Of a stretch of DNA of 64,000 nucleotides, positions 53,228 to 60,803 are shown piece after piece. The stretch is taken from assembly GCF_025264625.1 (NCBI RefSeq), contig NZ_CP093313.1:558001-622000 (forward strand), read 5' to 3'. The stretch comes from Occallatibacter riparius. Lineage in GTDB: Bacteria > Acidobacteriota > Terriglobia > Terriglobales > Acidobacteriaceae. Every line of letters starts with the position of its first letter. The stretch's first letter is position 1. The notes beneath the pieces are model-generated. The model searched no databases, was not told where the DNA came from, and was given only the letters and a program-made list of their open reading frames with translations. Made by a program: the position numbers and the translations under genes.

Positions 53228-53581
53228 ATGCCAAAGCCCGGCGCACCACCCCTGGATGCCGACCTGCTGCAGGGAACCCTCGATCTGCTCATCCTGCAGA
53301 CGCTTCTGCCCGGGCCGGCCCACGGACACACCATCGCCCATGTCATCGAACACCGCTCTGACGAGGTCCTCCAGGTGGAGCACGGCTCGCTCTACCCTGC
53401 CCTCCACCGCCTCCAGAATCGCGGCTGGATCAAATCGGAATGGGGACCTTCGGAGAACAATCGCAAGGCGCGCTTTTACCGCCTCACCGCCGCCGGTAGA
53501 AAGCAGCTTCTGCGCCAGACCAGCCGCTGGGAACAACTCGTTGCTGCCGTAAATAGCGTCTTGAAACCCGCACGGGAGTAG
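53228..53581 (+). CDS. PadR-family transcriptional regulator
   Basis: A 117-residue winged-helix repressor: [29 protein letters not shown], then [47 protein letters not shown]. The start at 53228 is chosen for the GGGAGAG seven bases upstream; the in-frame ATG at 53213 has none. The gene sits three bases before a long ADOP-type permease gene, the usual partner of this PadR subgroup in Acidobacteriota. An 11-bp inverted repeat covers its ribosome-binding site. Confidence 0.93.
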   Translation: MPKPGAPPLDADLLQGTLDLLILQTLLPGPAHGHTIAHVIEHRSDEVLQVEHGSLYPALHRLQNRGWIKSEWGPSENNRKARFYRLTAAGRKQLLRQTSRWEQLVAAVNSVLKPARE

Positions 53582-53584
53582 ACC

Positions 53585-56224
53585 ATGAGTTGGACACGCT
53601 TCTTTCAGCGCCGCGCCCGCCGCGAAGAGTCGGCGGCCGAACTCGAAGCCTATCTCGAAGCTGAAACCCAGGACAACATCGAGCGCGGGATGCCCCCTGC
53701 CGAAGCGCGCCGGGCCGCCCACATCAAGCTTGGCAACGTCACCAACATCCTCGGCAACATGGCACAGCAGGATAGCGTCAGTTGGCTCGAGACGCTATGG
53801 CAGGACGTCCGCTACGGCTTTCGCATGCTGCTCAAGCATCGCGGATTTGCCCTCGTTTCCCTGCTCACGCTTGCCCTCGGAATTGGCGCCAATACCGCCA
53901 TCTTTACCGTCGTCGACGCGACTCTCATCCGCCCGCTGCCGTTTCCTAATGCCAACCGCGTCGTCATGGCCTGGGAACACCGCATGCCCGATGGGGAACG
54001 CCAGAACGTGACTTCGCCCGCCACATTTCTGCGATGGCAGCAGGACAATACCGTCTTCGATCAGATGGCGGCCATATTCAACGACTCCTCGATCCTTTCT
54101 GGCGGCGATGTGCCGGAACAAATCGCGACCGCATCGGTCTCTCCGAATTTCTTCTCCATTCTTGGCGTGAATGCCGCTCTCGGTCGCGTTTTTGTGCCCG
54201 AGCAGGATGGCAAGTCAAATTCGAACCGCGTCGCCGTTCTCAGCTTCGACACATGGCAGCGGCGCTTCGCATCCGATCCCGGCGTGCTTGGCCAGGCCAT
54301 TACTCTCGATGACAAGCCCTATACCGTTGTGGGCGTCATGCCGCGCGGATTTGACTTCTTCGTCAAGCAGGGATCGTTCTCCCAGAAGAAGCCCCAGATC
54401 TGGGTGGCCATGAATTTCTCTCCCGAGAACCGCACCTCTCATGGCAGATACCTGCAGGCGATCGGTCTCTTACGTCAGGGCGTCACGCTCGGCCACGCGC
54501 AGGACGCGATGCTCAGCCTCCAGTCCCGGCTCGAGGCAGAAGATCCCGCTTCCATGAAGAACTGGAGCGTGAATCTTGTTCCCTTGCGTGCACAACTCAC
54601 CGGTGAGGTCGCGCAGGGACTGCGCCTGCTCCTCGCCGCCGTGGGAATGGTGCTGCTCATCGCGTGCGCCAACGTCGCTACGCTGAACCTGGCTCGCGCC
54701 TCCGCGCGTCGACATGAAATCGCCATCCGCATGGCACTTGGAGCCGCCGCCAAGCGGGTGGTGCGCCAGGTCCTCACGGAAAGCTGCCTGCTCTCCCTCA
54801 TGGGCGGGGCGGCCGGCTTCTGTTTGGGCTACCTTTGCCTCGCTGTCCTCAAATCCATCGCGCCCGCCAATCTCATTCCGCTCGATGCGCTTCGGCTCGA
54901 CTGGCGCGTGTTTGCATTCGCCACTGCCGTTTCCGTGCTCTCCGGCCTTCTCTTCGGCACCATCCCCGCCCTCGACGCCGCGCGCACCGCGCCTCGCGAG
55001 CCCTTGCAGGAGGGGGCAGGAACTGTAAGTAGCGGCGAAAATCGCGGTGTCGCTCGCCGCATCCTAGTCGTAAGTGAGATCGCCATCGCCCTTGTGCTGT
55101 TGATGGGTGCGAGCCTGCTCATTCGCAGCTTCTATCGCATCGTCGCCGTCGATCCCGGGTTCCGTCCGCAGAACGTGCTCACCGCGTGGGTCCAGTTCCC
55201 GAACGCCCGCTACCAGAAGGACGAACAGAAGAACCAGTTCTTCGAGCGGCTGCTCGACTCGGTTCGGGCCATACCCGGCGTCCGCTCCGCAAGCGCTGAC
55301 GGCTTCCTTCCCTTCGCCGGCATCATCGCCGCCACGGCCGTGCAGGTCGAAGGACGCCCGGTGCTCCCCATCTCCCAACTGCCCGTAGCGGACGTCTCTC
55401 TTGTTGAACCCGGCTTCTTTGAAACCCTCGGCATTCCCCTCATCAGCGGCCGCACGTTCAATCAGAGTGAAGCCTTCCAGGCCACCGGCAACGTGGTCAT
55501 CAGTCAGTCCATGGCGCAGACGCTATGGCCGCACGAGGACCCCATCGGCAAGCGCGTCACCATCTATATGAAACGCGACAATAAGCCGAGCACCGTCATC
55601 GGTGTCGTTGGCGACGTGAAACATGCTGGCCTCGCCAGCGCCGTGCGTCCCACTGCCTACTGGTCCTACCCCGAACTCGGGTTTCAATTCATGACCCTTG
55701 TCATTCGTACCGACGGCGATCCCCGTGCATTCATCCCCGCGCTGCGCGAGGCCGTATTGCGTATTGACAAGGATCAGCCGCTCGCCGATGTCGTCCCCAT
55801 GGAAACGCTGCTCTCCATGTCAGTAGCGCGTACCCGTTTTGCCACCCAGGTCATGGCGGCATTCGCGTTGATCGCCTTCCTTCTCGCCATCGTCGGAATC
55901 TACGGAGTGGTCTCCTACGATGTTGAACAGCGCGGCCGCGAAATTGGCATACGCATCGCCCTCGGCGCGCAACGAGCCGGCGTCATCGGCCTGATGCTGA
56001 AGCGCGGAATGGTGCTGGCAGGTATCGGCATCGGGCTTGGCATCGCCGCGTCGCTTGGGCTCACGCGCCTCCTCACCAGCGTGCTCTACCAGACGCGCCC
56101 CAACGAGCCCATCCTCATCGCGCTCGACTGTGCGGCTCTCGCCATGGTGTCGCTTTTCGCCAGCTACATCGCCGTTCGCCGCATCACCCGCATCGATCCA
56201 ATGGCCATGTTGCGACGAGAGTAG
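53585..56224 (+). CDS. ADOP-type ABC transporter permease (MacB/FtsX-like)
   Basis: An 879-residue orphan permease of the acidobacterial duplicated type. A soluble helical N-terminus (about 1-60) is followed by a first membrane helix (KHRGFALVSLLTLALGIGANTAIFTVVDATL). Two copies follow of the MacB periplasmic core plus an FtsX unit: LLLAAVGMVLLIACANVATLNLARASARRHEIAIRMALGAAAKRVVRQVLTES in the middle and EQRGREIGIRIALGAQRAGVIGLMLKRG at the end. No ATPase gene is adjacent, so the partner is encoded elsewhere or absent. It starts three bases after the PadR stop. Confidence 0.9.
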   Translation: MSWTRFFQRRARREESAAELEAYLEAETQDNIERGMPPAEARRAAHIKLGNVTNILGNMAQQDSVSWLETLWQDVRYGFRMLLKHRGFALVSLLTLALGIGANTAIFTVVDATLIRPLPFPNANRVVMAWEHRMPDGERQNVTSPATFLRWQQDNTVFDQMAAIFNDSSILSGGDVPEQIATASVSPNFFSILGVNAALGRVFVPEQDGKSNSNRVAVLSFDTWQRRFASDPGVLGQAITLDDKPYTVVGVMPRGFDFFVKQGSFSQKKPQIWVAMNFSPENRTSHGRYLQAIGLLRQGVTLGHAQDAMLSLQSRLEAEDPASMKNWSVNLVPLRAQLTGEVAQGLRLLLAAVGMVLLIACANVATLNLARASARRHEIAIRMALGAAAKRVVRQVLTESCLLSLMGGAAGFCLGYLCLAVLKSIAPANLIPLDALRLDWRVFAFATAVSVLSGLLFGTIPALDAARTAPREPLQEGAGTVSSGENRGVARRILVVSEIAIALVLLMGASLLIRSFYRIVAVDPGFRPQNVLTAWVQFPNARYQKDEQKNQFFERLLDSVRAIPGVRSASADGFLPFAGIIAATAVQVEGRPVLPISQLPVADVSLVEPGFFETLGIPLISGRTFNQSEAFQATGNVVISQSMAQTLWPHEDPIGKRVTIYMKRDNKPSTVIGVVGDVKHAGLASAVRPTAYWSYPELGFQFMTLVIRTDGDPRAFIPALREAVLRIDKDQPLADVVPMETLLSMSVARTRFATQVMAAFALIAFLLAIVGIYGVVSYDVEQRGREIGIRIALGAQRAGVIGLMLKRGMVLAGIGIGLGIAASLGLTRLLTSVLYQTRPNEPILIALDCAALAMVSLFASYIAVRRITRIDPMAMLRRE

Positions 56225-56292
56225 ACGACTCGGCTGATCGTCCCACGCAGATTGAAGCGAAAAAAGATGTTGCGTGGGCCGGATTTCTTCAC

Positions 56293-56298
56293 TATTGT
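56293..56298 (+). promoter_or_regulatory. -10-like TATTGT seven bases before the PadR start
   Basis: TATTGT ends seven bases before ATG 56306, with no ribosome-binding sequence between. This fits a leaderless start. Confidence 0.3.
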
Positions 56299-56305
56299 GG
56301 AACTA

Positions 56306-56650
56306 ATGCCAGAGCGAAGCTACCTTGGCGAACTGGAATTGATGCTTCTTCTCGCCGTGATCCACCTTGGCGAGGAGGCATACGGCGTCCCCATCGCGCG
56401 CGAACTGGAAAAATACCGCAAGGCGGATGTTGCGGTTAGCAGCGTGTACGCGGCGCTCGAGCGCCTCCAAGCGAAAGGGCTGATCACTTCCATGCTTGGT
56501 GATCCGACTCCGGAGCGGGGCGGCAAGGCCAAGCGCTTCTTTCGGATTACAAAAGAAGGAAGGCGTCAAGTACAGGAAATGCGCCGGGTTCTCACGCACC
56601 TCTGGCAGAAGATGCCCGACATGAAAATGGGTGCGGCGGAGGAGAGTTGA
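56306..56650 (+). CDS. PadR-family transcriptional regulator
   Basis: A 114-residue winged-helix protein of a different PadR subgroup: YLGELELMLLLAVIHLGEEAYGVPIARELEKYRKADVAVSSVYAALERLQAKGLI, then the wing TSMLGDPTPERGGKAKRFFRITKEG. The start at 56306 (MPERSYLGE) is supported by TATTGT seven bases upstream. An ATG at 56252 would only add sequence lacking PadR features. It overlaps by one base with the membrane-protein gene (TGATG). Confidence 0.88.
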   Translation: MPERSYLGELELMLLLAVIHLGEEAYGVPIARELEKYRKADVAVSSVYAALERLQAKGLITSMLGDPTPERGGKAKRFFRITKEGRRQVQEMRRVLTHLWQKMPDMKMGAAEES

Positions 56651-57351
56651 TGAAGCGCAGAGAACCTCCTTATCTTGCAACGTGGATGCTGCGGCACCTC
56701 ACTGCCGGATATCGCGACGAAGCGCTCGACGGCGATCTGATCGAAGCCTTCAGGCTGGGCCGATCCAACGCATGGTACTGGCAGCAGGTTGCGATCGCGT
56801 GCATTCATTCCTGGTGCAACAGTCTATGCGCTCGAGGCCCGGTACTTGTCTTTGCATTGTTGTGGTCGATGCTCGCACCGGCATGGTTCGCAACCATCGA
56901 TTCAATCGAAACCTCATCTGCAATCGGTAAAGCATCGCAACAGTTTCAATCGGTCTGGCTACCCCTGGCTCTCATCGGTTGGATGGTGATACACACAGTG
57001 TTTTTCTGGGCGGGGCTGCTCGTCTATCGATCAGTTCATCGTGTCCTTCACAAGCCCCTTCCCCAACAGTCGGCGCAGCGCTCGTTCTGGATCGCGGCAT
57101 TCGTCTTCCCGTTCATTTCCGGTGTGACTTTCCTGGTTGCGGACCTCTATTGGTATTCAATCCCCAGCCTTTGCCAGGCCAGACTCGCATCCAGTTTCGT
57201 TGGTCAGGTATCAGATCTAAGCTTTCTCGCCGACTTCATTCGCTTCCCCTACTTTGCCGCTATGCTGATCGCGCTTTGGGGAACAGCGCACGAACACGGA
57301 AATGATCAGGCAGATGAGCCGTTTATCGACTCCACGACGAATCCCATTTGA
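56650..57351 (+). CDS. PadR-associated multi-pass membrane protein
   Basis: A 233-residue protein. The N-terminal 40 residues are helical (YLATWMLRHLTAGYRDEALDGDLIEAFRLGRSNAWYW), matching the short HAAS-like domain of PadR partners. Five hydrophobic segments follow (about 62-80, 99-118, 139-158, 205-222 and a weaker one). GGAG lies five bases before the ATG, which overlaps the PadR stop by one base. The function is unknown but linked to PadR control. Confidence 0.75.
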   Translation: MKRREPPYLATWMLRHLTAGYRDEALDGDLIEAFRLGRSNAWYWQQVAIACIHSWCNSLCARGPVLVFALLWSMLAPAWFATIDSIETSSAIGKASQQFQSVWLPLALIGWMVIHTVFFWAGLLVYRSVHRVLHKPLPQQSAQRSFWIAAFVFPFISGVTFLVADLYWYSIPSLCQARLASSFVGQVSDLSFLADFIRFPYFAAMLIALWGTAHEHGNDQADEPFIDSTTNPI

Positions 57352-57488
57352 ACAGCCAATAACTTTCTAGATCATGTCCTATCAGGACCCACGGAATCTC
57401 GCAGAGCTGGCACTATTTCTTCTTGTTTATGGAATTAACTCCGATCCATCGCCGAAAGCGCAAGCTGAGTTCTTCAAGGAGGCATCAG

Positions 57489-58496
57489 TTGAAAGGACTG
57501 TATCCACTTCTATCGTTCGCCTTAGCCTGTGCAGCCGCTCCCGCGCAACAGGATGCTGCTAAACCCGCAGACACCACCGCTCACACCGTTCAGATGATCC
57601 CGGTAGAAAATGATGTGAAATTGGAAGTGGTTGACTGGGGCGGCTCGGGACCTCCCGTGATTCTGCTTGCAGGCCTTCGATTCGACGCCCACGTCTATGA
57701 CACATTCGCGCCGAAGATGACCGCGATGTATCACGTGTATGGCATCACACGTCGAGGATTCGGCGCATCCAGTGCCCCTGCTCCAGACTGCCAGAATTAT
57801 TCGGCCACTCGCCTCGGAGAAGACGTGCTCGCCGTGATGAACGCCCTGCACATCACCAGGCCTGTTCTCATTGGTCACTCGCTTGCCGGCGAAGAGCTTA
57901 GTTATATCGGCGCGCATGCTCCTGAGAAAGTAGCTGGGCTCGTCTACCTCGACGCTGCCAACAGCTACGCCTACTACAACGCGTCCGCTTCGCATGGTGA
58001 CCCCATAGTCGATGCCGAACTGCTGCGCGCAGAGATTCAGGATCTCGTGTTTCCTGCCTCACCAAAAGAGATGAGGACGAGGACCGAACATCTTCTCAAC
58101 GTCAGCATTCCTCACTATCAGCGAGACCTACAGGAAACCTTGAAACAGTTCGAAGGAATGCCGGACACAATTCCGGGACCGCCTATCACGCCAGACCTCA
58201 GAATCGGCGTGGCTATTCAGCGCGGAGTCGAGCGATTCGAGGGCGTCAAATGCCCAGTGCTCGCCATCTTCGCCGATCCCCATAGTTTCGGACCGGCGGG
58301 TGCTCAGGACCCATCGAAGCTCGCGCAGATGGTTGCCGAAGACAAGGCCCGCGTTTCAGAGCAAGCCGACGCGTTCCAGGCGGGCAATCCGCAGGCGCGC
58401 GTCGTCCGTATCCCAAACGCCGATCACTTCATCTTTCGCTCCAACGAAGCAGACGTGCTTCGCGAAATCAATGCCTTCATGGCGACTCTTCACTAA
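57489..58496 (+). CDS. Secreted alpha/beta hydrolase
   Basis: A 335-residue protein. The start is TTG 57489, fixed by AAGGAGG (57476-57482) six bases upstream; it gives a normal signal peptide (KGLYPLLSFALACAAAPAQ). The hydrolase core has PPVILLAGLRFDAHVYDTFAPKMT, the nucleophile elbow LIGHSLAGEELSYIGAHAPEKV, and the histidine in IPNADHFIFRSNEADVL. It is exported and probably an esterase or lipase-like enzyme; the substrate is unknown. An in-frame upstream ATG at 57423 would mask the signal peptide. Confidence 0.85.
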   Translation: MKGLYPLLSFALACAAAPAQQDAAKPADTTAHTVQMIPVENDVKLEVVDWGGSGPPVILLAGLRFDAHVYDTFAPKMTAMYHVYGITRRGFGASSAPAPDCQNYSATRLGEDVLAVMNALHITRPVLIGHSLAGEELSYIGAHAPEKVAGLVYLDAANSYAYYNASASHGDPIVDAELLRAEIQDLVFPASPKEMRTRTEHLLNVSIPHYQRDLQETLKQFEGMPDTIPGPPITPDLRIGVAIQRGVERFEGVKCPVLAIFADPHSFGPAGAQDPSKLAQMVAEDKARVSEQADAFQAGNPQARVVRIPNADHFIFRSNEADVLREINAFMATLH

Positions 58497-58562
58497 TGGC
58501 GCACTGTTATGCCGCGCCGCGCGAGTGCCCCCGCGGCGGAAGTAAGGATTCCGTGGTGTCAC

Positions 58563-59318
58563 TCATCCCCGCAGAATGGAGAGCCCAAGCTCACGATATG
58601 GCTGCGTGATCGCTTCGCCGATGTCCGGCTCCGTGATCACGCCAGCAACCTCACTCAAACCCAGGACGAGATAAGGCGATGCAGCATTCCATTTTTCAGC
58701 CGATGCGAGAACATACGTCTCCGCCGCGGCATTGCTGAGCGCCCGTTTAACTGCGGCCTCCTCGTAATCGCCTGTCGTCAATCCGGCTTGCGTATGGATG
58801 CCCGTCACGCCCATGAAGAACAGGTCTGCCCGAATTCTGCTGATGGCTTCGAAGCATGCAGCCCCGACTGACACGACGGAATGCTTGAAGAGCCGCCCCC
58901 CCAGCAAAATGACTTCGACAGCTTTGTGCTCCACAAGCTCGATCGCGATCGTCGGACTGTGCGTGATCACCGTTGCTTGGAGTTGTGGCGGCAGATGCCG
59001 CGCAATCTCCCGTGCAGTAGTGCCTCCGTCCAGAATCACCGTCTGCCCAGGCTGGATGAGCCCCGCCGCGGTCCGTCCAATTCCCACCTTGCCCTCATGA
59101 CGGATTTGCTCGCGACCCGCGAAGTCGGCAATCGCGGGTGAGGCGGGTAGAGCACCCCCATGCACCCGCTGCAGCAATCCTTCCTGCGCCAGCTCCCGCA
59201 GATCGCGGCGAATCGTGTCTTCCGACACATCAAACCGTGCGCTCAGATCCTTCGCCACGAGCTTGCCGTCGGCCTTGAGCATTTCGAGCAATTGCTGCTT
59301 GCGATAAGAAGTCAACAT
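58563..59318 (-). CDS. DeoR-family transcriptional regulator
   Basis: A 251-residue sugar-metabolism repressor. The N-terminal winged helix is [57 protein letters not shown]. The effector domain has [19 protein letters not shown], the typical phosphosugar loop, and [26 protein letters not shown]. It faces the NUDIX gene across 55 bases with three TGCACG repeats, which are the likely operator. The effector is probably a phosphorylated sugar or nucleoside derivative, by family. Confidence 0.92.
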   Translation of the reverse strand: MLTSYRKQQLLEMLKADGKLVAKDLSARFDVSEDTIRRDLRELAQEGLLQRVHGGALPASPAIADFAGREQIRHEGKVGIGRTAAGLIQPGQTVILDGGTTAREIARHLPPQLQATVITHSPTIAIELVEHKAVEVILLGGRLFKHSVVSVGAACFEAISRIRADLFFMGVTGIHTQAGLTTGDYEEAAVKRALSNAAAETYVLASAEKWNAASPYLVLGLSEVAGVITEPDIGEAITQPYRELGLSILRG

Positions 59319-59324
59319 GTCTCT

Positions 59325-59360
59325 TGCACGAGAATACTTGACATTGCACGAAACTGCACG
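59325..59360. promoter_or_regulatory. Divergent deoR/NUDIX promoter with three TGCACG repeats
   Basis: TGCACG occurs at 59325-59330, 59345-59350 and 59355-59360, spaced 20 and 10 bases, so the sites lie on the same face of the helix. TTGACA (59338-59343) and TATTTT (59362-59367) with an 18-base spacer form the rightward promoter. The ATG at 59374 follows six bases after the -10 box, fitting a leaderless mRNA. Confidence 0.6.
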
Positions 59361-59373
59361 CTATTTTCCGACT

Positions 59374-59973
59374 ATGAGCTTTCCTTACCAGCCCGAGGTC
59401 CGCGTTCTGGATGTTCGTACCCTCTCCGACGACTGGTACCTGCTGAAGAAGACCCGCTTTGCCCTTCGACGCCGAAACGGCGTCTGGCAGGAGATGACGC
59501 GCGAGACCTACGACCGCGGAGACGGCGCAACCGTCCTCCTCTACAACCGTGAACGCCGAAGCGTCGTCCTCACCCGGCAATTTCGCTATCCCGCCTATGT
59601 GAACGGCCATTCTGGAATGCTGATCGAGGCCGCGGCCGGTCTGTTGGATCAGGCGAGCCCGGAGGAGCGAATTCGCGCCGAAGCAGAGGAAGAGACCGGC
59701 TTTCGCATCGGCGAAGTCACCCGCGTCTTCGAAGCTTTCATGAGCCCGGGATCCGTCACCGAAAGGCTCTACTTCTTTGTCGCCCCCTATGAGCTTGGAC
59801 CCCGCGCGCACCAGGGCGGCGGCAACATCGATGAGGGCGAGGACATTGAGGTCCTTGAACTGCCCTTTGAGGAAGCCTGCAAAGCTATCGAAAACGGACT
59901 CATCCAGGACGGCAAGACCATCATGTTGCTGCAATACGCCGCCCTGCATCTTTTCGCGGAGCGGCAAGCATGA
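59374..59973 (+). CDS. nudK: NUDIX hydrolase, NudK (GDP-mannose pyrophosphatase) type
   Basis: A 199-residue protein that closely follows E. coli NudK along most of its length: [58 protein letters not shown] (the NUDIX box, with the longer spacing typical of NudK), [30 protein letters not shown]. NudK hydrolyses GDP-mannose and related sugar nucleotides. The ATG at 59374 is set by the promoter; no ribosome-binding site is visible. It overlaps the next gene in ATGA, and a DeoR regulator is divergent. Confidence 0.88.
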   Translation: MSFPYQPEVRVLDVRTLSDDWYLLKKTRFALRRRNGVWQEMTRETYDRGDGATVLLYNRERRSVVLTRQFRYPAYVNGHSGMLIEAAAGLLDQASPEERIRAEAEEETGFRIGEVTRVFEAFMSPGSVTERLYFFVAPYELGPRAHQGGGNIDEGEDIEVLELPFEEACKAIENGLIQDGKTIMLLQYAALHLFAERQA

Positions 59974-60356
59974 AGACCACTCCCTCCCTCATGATCCTGA
60001 TTGCTGGTCCTTATCGCTCGGGAACCGGAGACGATCCCGCGCTCATGGAAAAGAATCTCCGCACACTCGAAGATGCGGCTCTCCCTCTCTTCCGGGCCGG
60101 CCACATCCCCGTGATTGGCGAATGGCTTGCGCTGCCGCTGCTCAGGGAAGCCGGTTGCGAACGGCCCGGCGATGCCGCCTGGGAAGAGATCCTCTACCCC
60201 GTGGCCAATCGCCTCATTACCCGCTGCGATGGCGTACTCCGTCTGCCCGGCGCTTCCAAAGGCGCCGACGAAGATGTGCGCCTCGCAATGGAACTCGGCC
60301 TCCAGGTCTGGTTCAAATTGGAAGATGTGCCGGGCTGCGGCGTAACCATCGCTTAG
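59970..60356 (+). CDS. DUF4406 / nucleoside deoxyribosyltransferase-like protein
   Basis: A 128-residue protein with a Rossmann-like N-terminus ([49 protein letters not shown]) and [34 protein letters not shown]. This is the pattern of DUF4406 and of nucleoside 2-deoxyribosyltransferase-fold proteins. Its start overlaps the NudK stop in ATGA. It may process a nucleotide or sugar released by NudK; that is inference. Confidence 0.65.
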   Translation: MKTTPSLMILIAGPYRSGTGDDPALMEKNLRTLEDAALPLFRAGHIPVIGEWLALPLLREAGCERPGDAAWEEILYPVANRLITRCDGVLRLPGASKGADEDVRLAMELGLQVWFKLEDVPGCGVTIA

Positions 60357-60413
60357 ATCGACACAGCAGCATCCCGAGCACACATTTCGCGTTTGCGTTG
60401 CTCAGCGCAATGG

Positions 60414-60451
60414 TGTAGATTGTCTACATCATTTGATGTAGAGGATCTACA
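60414..60451 (+). promoter_or_regulatory. Nested palindrome operator of the PadR/ADOP operon
   Basis: Outer arms TGTAGAT (60414-60420) and ATCTACA (60445-60451) enclose inner arms TCTACATCA (60423-60431) and TGATGTAGA (60434-60442), a 38-base palindrome with related half-sites. It covers TAGATT (60416-60421), a -10 box with TTGCGT (60393-60398) 17 bases upstream. A PadR dimer pair bound here would block transcription. Confidence 0.75.
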
Positions 60452-60455
60452 GCCT

Positions 60456-60803
60456 GTGGCAACGAAGAATTCCTACCAGAACCGAATCGAACTCCTGCAG
60501 GGAACGCTGGACATGCTGATACTCAAGACGCTCCAGTGGGGAGAACAGCATGGTTACGGCATCAGCCAGGCCATCCGGGCGAACTCCGGAGATGTCCTGC
60601 AGGTCGAAACCGGCTCGCTCTATCCGGCTCTTCATCGATTGGAGCGCCAAGGCTGGGTCAAGGCTGAGTGGAAGAAGAGCGAAAGCAATCAGCGCGCCAA
60701 GTTCTACAAGATCACGAAGCTGGGCAAAGAGCAGCTGGCCTCCGACTATGAACGTTGGGGAAGGATGGTCGCCACCATTGAAGGAATCATGACTGCAAAG
60801 TGA
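60456..60803 (+). CDS. PadR-family transcriptional regulator
   Basis: A 115-residue winged-helix repressor: [84 protein letters not shown]. The start is GTG 60456 (ATKNSYQNR), with AGAGG 11 bases upstream lying inside the operator palindrome. The ATG at 60393 would place the operator inside the coding region. The stop overlaps the GTG of the permease gene. Confidence 0.93.
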   Translation: MATKNSYQNRIELLQGTLDMLILKTLQWGEQHGYGISQAIRANSGDVLQVETGSLYPALHRLERQGWVKAEWKKSESNQRAKFYKITKLGKEQLASDYERWGRMVATIEGIMTAK

